Positions 61,923 to 64,000 of a stretch of DNA of 64,000 nucleotides are shown piece by piece. The position numbers were made by a program, and so were the translations under genes. Numbering within the stretch: position 1 is the stretch's first letter; each line of letters begins with the position of its first letter. This stretch comes from Larimichthys crocea (Eukaryota > Chordata > Actinopteri > Sciaenidae), in the NCBI RefSeq assembly GCF_000972845.2, contig NC_040012.1, positions 11,592,930-11,656,929 on the forward strand, read 5' to 3'. The notes beneath the pieces were generated by a model. That model was not told the DNA's origin. It ran no database searches and worked only from the letters and a program-made list of their open reading frames with translations.

Positions 61923-63013
61923 TTCAACAGGCCTGTCAGCGGAAGCAAATCTCCAAAGATCAATGGTCAGTGAAACAATGGCATTGCGAGTGAATGTAAC
62001 AAGTGGCTCTGAATCAAATTCCAGTTTGTGCAGGAAGCTGTAGAAAACCAGGAAGGACACTGCCCTCACTCTTCCTCTGCTACGTCAAAAATACACCAGC
62101 TCCAGGCAACAGACGCTGCCCGCACAGGATCCTGTTTTCACTCTTTTTTTTTTTTTTCTGTTCCACATTTAAAGTTAACGAAAAGGAGAAGGGTTGATGT
62201 GTAACACAAACACGAGCTGGTTGTCGTACATGTGACCAAACGCGGCCGCTATTGCATGTCAAGGAGGCTATAATTTCCTAACTGTCTAATTTTAGAGGAA
62301 GCATATGACCCAGAGGAAATAACTGATGGATAATCATATATAGACGCTGTAGATATGCAGAGGTTTAAACGTTTTTGCTTTATGAGGAAGTGATTATTGC
62401 AGCACTCTGATGATTCACCGAACTTCTGAATCCATGTCACAATATCAAAGTGATTCATAGGTCACTTGACATTATTTAAACAGTCTGGAAAACTCAAGCT
62501 TTTCTTTCTGACCTTTAAGTTGAGCTATGTCCTGTATATTTCAGTTTTCAAACAGTGTGTAAATGAGCTAGGCTTGTGCAGTAGTGATATATTATAATAT
62601 TGTATATATATATAGCAATTTTTCCCTGCATACTTATATCGGACCACATTTCATCTCCTCATTATGAGCAAACAGCTATGAAGCATGCAATAAAGTATGA
62701 TAGAAATTGTTTGCAGCGGCAATACAGCTGAGATTTCTAATCAGGTCACAGAAACACCTGTTTCCAGCTCTTGTAGTGAGTCATGATTACAAAAGAGGGA
62801 CTTAGTGCTTTTACATAGAAATCATTTCACATTTAATAAGCTTCTAAAATAGAAGATTGTTAAAGATCAAACCAGCGTTTCCAGACAGTTTTGGCTTGTC
62901 TAGTTGGGGCTTCTTGGAAGTTTCAGGTGTTTGAGTCAGGAGAGGAAAGAGAAACAAAGTAAAGATGTTTATGAAAACATATGATATGTGATGATTAAGT
63001 CCTGACAAAAGAC
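61923..63013. other. no gene recognised
   Basis: AT-rich intergenic, with a T15 tract near 62144-62158; ends at the inverted repeat beside the candidate exon. Confidence 0.4.
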
Positions 63014-63025
63014 TTAATCATCACA
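62987..63025. repeat. perfect 15-bp inverted repeat, 9-nt loop
   Basis: TGTGATGATTAAGTC (62987-63001) and its exact reverse complement GACTTAATCATCACA (63011-63025) around a 9-nt spacer. The right arm contains the stop codon of the candidate minus-strand exon. Confidence 0.95.
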
Positions 63026-63122
63026 CAAGATAAATCCTTCCATGGGGTCCAGACACTGGTAATGGTGGGGGGTGATGACTCTGCCCAGACTGATGGCGGG
63101 TGCAATGATGAAGCTGATGAAT
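63014..63122 (-). CDS. candidate 3' terminal coding exon of an unidentified gene
   Basis: On the minus strand a pyrimidine-rich acceptor (ctctccgtgcag) opens a frame that completes one split codon (xx|A), then 35 residues beginning FISFIIAPAISLGRV, and a TAA. By my count 23 of 35 third positions are G or C, unlike the AT-rich flanks, which favours a real exon. The peptide has a hydrophobic start, then Pro/His-rich residues and an acidic DD end. I do not recognise the family and could not find a preceding exon within the last 0.9 kb of the window, so the rest of the gene would lie to the right. A chance open frame remains possible. Confidence 0.35.
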
Positions 63123-63163
63123 CTGCACGGAGAGGGAGGAGATGGGGGAAGAGCATACAGAAG

Positions 63164-63166
<3 letters not shown>

Positions 63167-63195
<29 letters not shown>
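63167..63195 (+). repeat. (GA)n microsatellite
   Basis: Pure GA run; on the minus strand a TC run that lies 45-73 bp upstream of the candidate exon acceptor. Confidence 0.95.
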
Positions 63196-63198
<3 letters not shown>

Positions 63199-63689
63199 TA
63201 TTTAAAGAGGCGAGCAAACACAATAGGCTGACAATGCAGGTGTGTCTTTGCGCCATTGGATAGATGTGACCAGTTGATGGGAACAGCTGATATCGCGATC
63301 GACGGCTCAGATAAAGACGGCAAGGAAATTAGTGTGAGCATGCCTGAGAGGAGTGAATGGTAAGATGGATAGAGAAATTAACTGCAGGCTTATATGCAAG
63401 AGAATATCCTCGCCGAGTGAACTTTCTTTGGAGCTTCATTTGTTAGCGGTTCCCCCAAAGTGACATTTCAACCTTTAAACTTCTCAAAGGGTTTCATTCA
63501 AATAAGTGCTCAAGGCTCAAAGAAGTAAAAATATCTAGAATTTCATTTTTTTTTAAAAAGCAAAGATCACAGAAATGCCATTAATTTGCAGAAGCCGAAC
63601 TTTGTTGGTTTTTCTTAGGCTCTCTTCCATTAATCATCTCACGGCCGTTCTGACTTATTTTTTGACCCTTTGGAGGGGTCATGTTCTTT

Positions 63690-63955
63690 TAGGTTGGGCA
63701 CAAGCGGCAACCTCCGTGGCTGTGAAATGAAGCCAATGCCAAAAAGTGCCAAAAACCTGCAGTTCCTCAAACGTCCACCTGAGGCTGGCTACAGAATGAG
63801 TCAGTCTCCGTAAGCCCCCATGTTTACAGCCTGGTACAAAAAACGGTTTTGCTCTCTATAGCTCATTTTCCCGTTCACAAAAACTGTACTGAATCTGAAC
63901 TTCTATATAACTCACCTGTTCAAGTTATATTAAGGTTTAATGCGCTGTTACAAAT
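63690..63955 (+). repeat. AAAACTGCAGTT-type interspersed repeat
   Basis: GGCTGTGAAATGAAGCCAAT, AAAACCTGCAGTTCCTCAAA, CACCTGAGGCTGGCTACAGA, CTCTATAGCTCATTTTCCCG and CAAGTTATATTAAGGTTTAA. Same family as 37850-38115. Confidence 0.7.
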
Positions 63956-64000
63956 GGCTTGTTTAAGCACCCAGACGTCATTCAGCCCACCTCAGGTCCA

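Noticed and set aside
63290..63360. Possible EF-hand (DGSDKDGKEIS) that could be EFCAB1/CLXN
   Set aside because: The Asp spacing does not fit the D-x-D-x-DG loop, the flanks do not match EFCAB1, and the frame is short.
34176..64000. EFCAB1/CLXN, expected next to snai2 from human synteny
   Set aside because: No EF-hand exon recognised on either strand; it may lie further right or have moved.

Overview
This window is nuclear DNA from a vertebrate, most likely a ray-finned (teleost, probably percomorph) fish. The genes are split by GT-AG introns, the background is AT-rich, and the gaps hold diverged copies of interspersed repeats that I recognise as typical of teleost genomes. There are no bacterial operons, phage genes, CRISPR arrays or rRNA/tRNA genes. 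Two protein-coding genes can be read exon by exon.

Left third (about 2.3-18.2 kb, minus strand): sntg1, gamma-1-syntrophin. Fifteen coding exons join in phase into 428 residues, from the initiator Met (17216) to the start of the syntrophin-unique region (2300). The last roughly 90 residues expected from the mammalian protein lie beyond the left edge. An upstream non-coding or alternative exon probably sits at 17938-18180, and a CpG-rich block at 27.5-28.1 kb is the best candidate for the promoter.

Middle (31.6-34.2 kb, plus strand): snai2 (Slug), complete in three exons. It encodes 260 residues with a SNAG repressor motif and five zinc fingers, and has a readable 5' leader, CACCTG E-boxes upstream and a polyadenylation signal. 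The two genes diverge from each other. The order SNTG1-SNAI2 matches the human chr8q11 block, but here the start codons are only about 15 kb apart, against roughly 1 Mb in human. I could not find PPDPFL (between them in human) or EFCAB1/CLXN (on the far side of SNAI2).

Right half (34.2-64 kb): a gene-poor region, possibly the regulatory territory of snai2, with interspersed repeats, a decayed LINE reverse-transcriptase fragment, microsatellites and two unidentified candidate minus-strand exons. The better of these (63014-63122) looks like the 3' terminal coding exon of an unknown gene and ends beside a perfect 15-bp inverted repeat.

The main oddity is a set of four exact two-copy tandem duplications of unrelated sequence whose units are 42, 41, 41 and 41 bp. 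Such a constant unit points either to a shared mutational mechanism or to an assembly artefact. I found no convincing new biological system. The rest is a compact teleost sntg1-snai2 locus with its repeat landscape.
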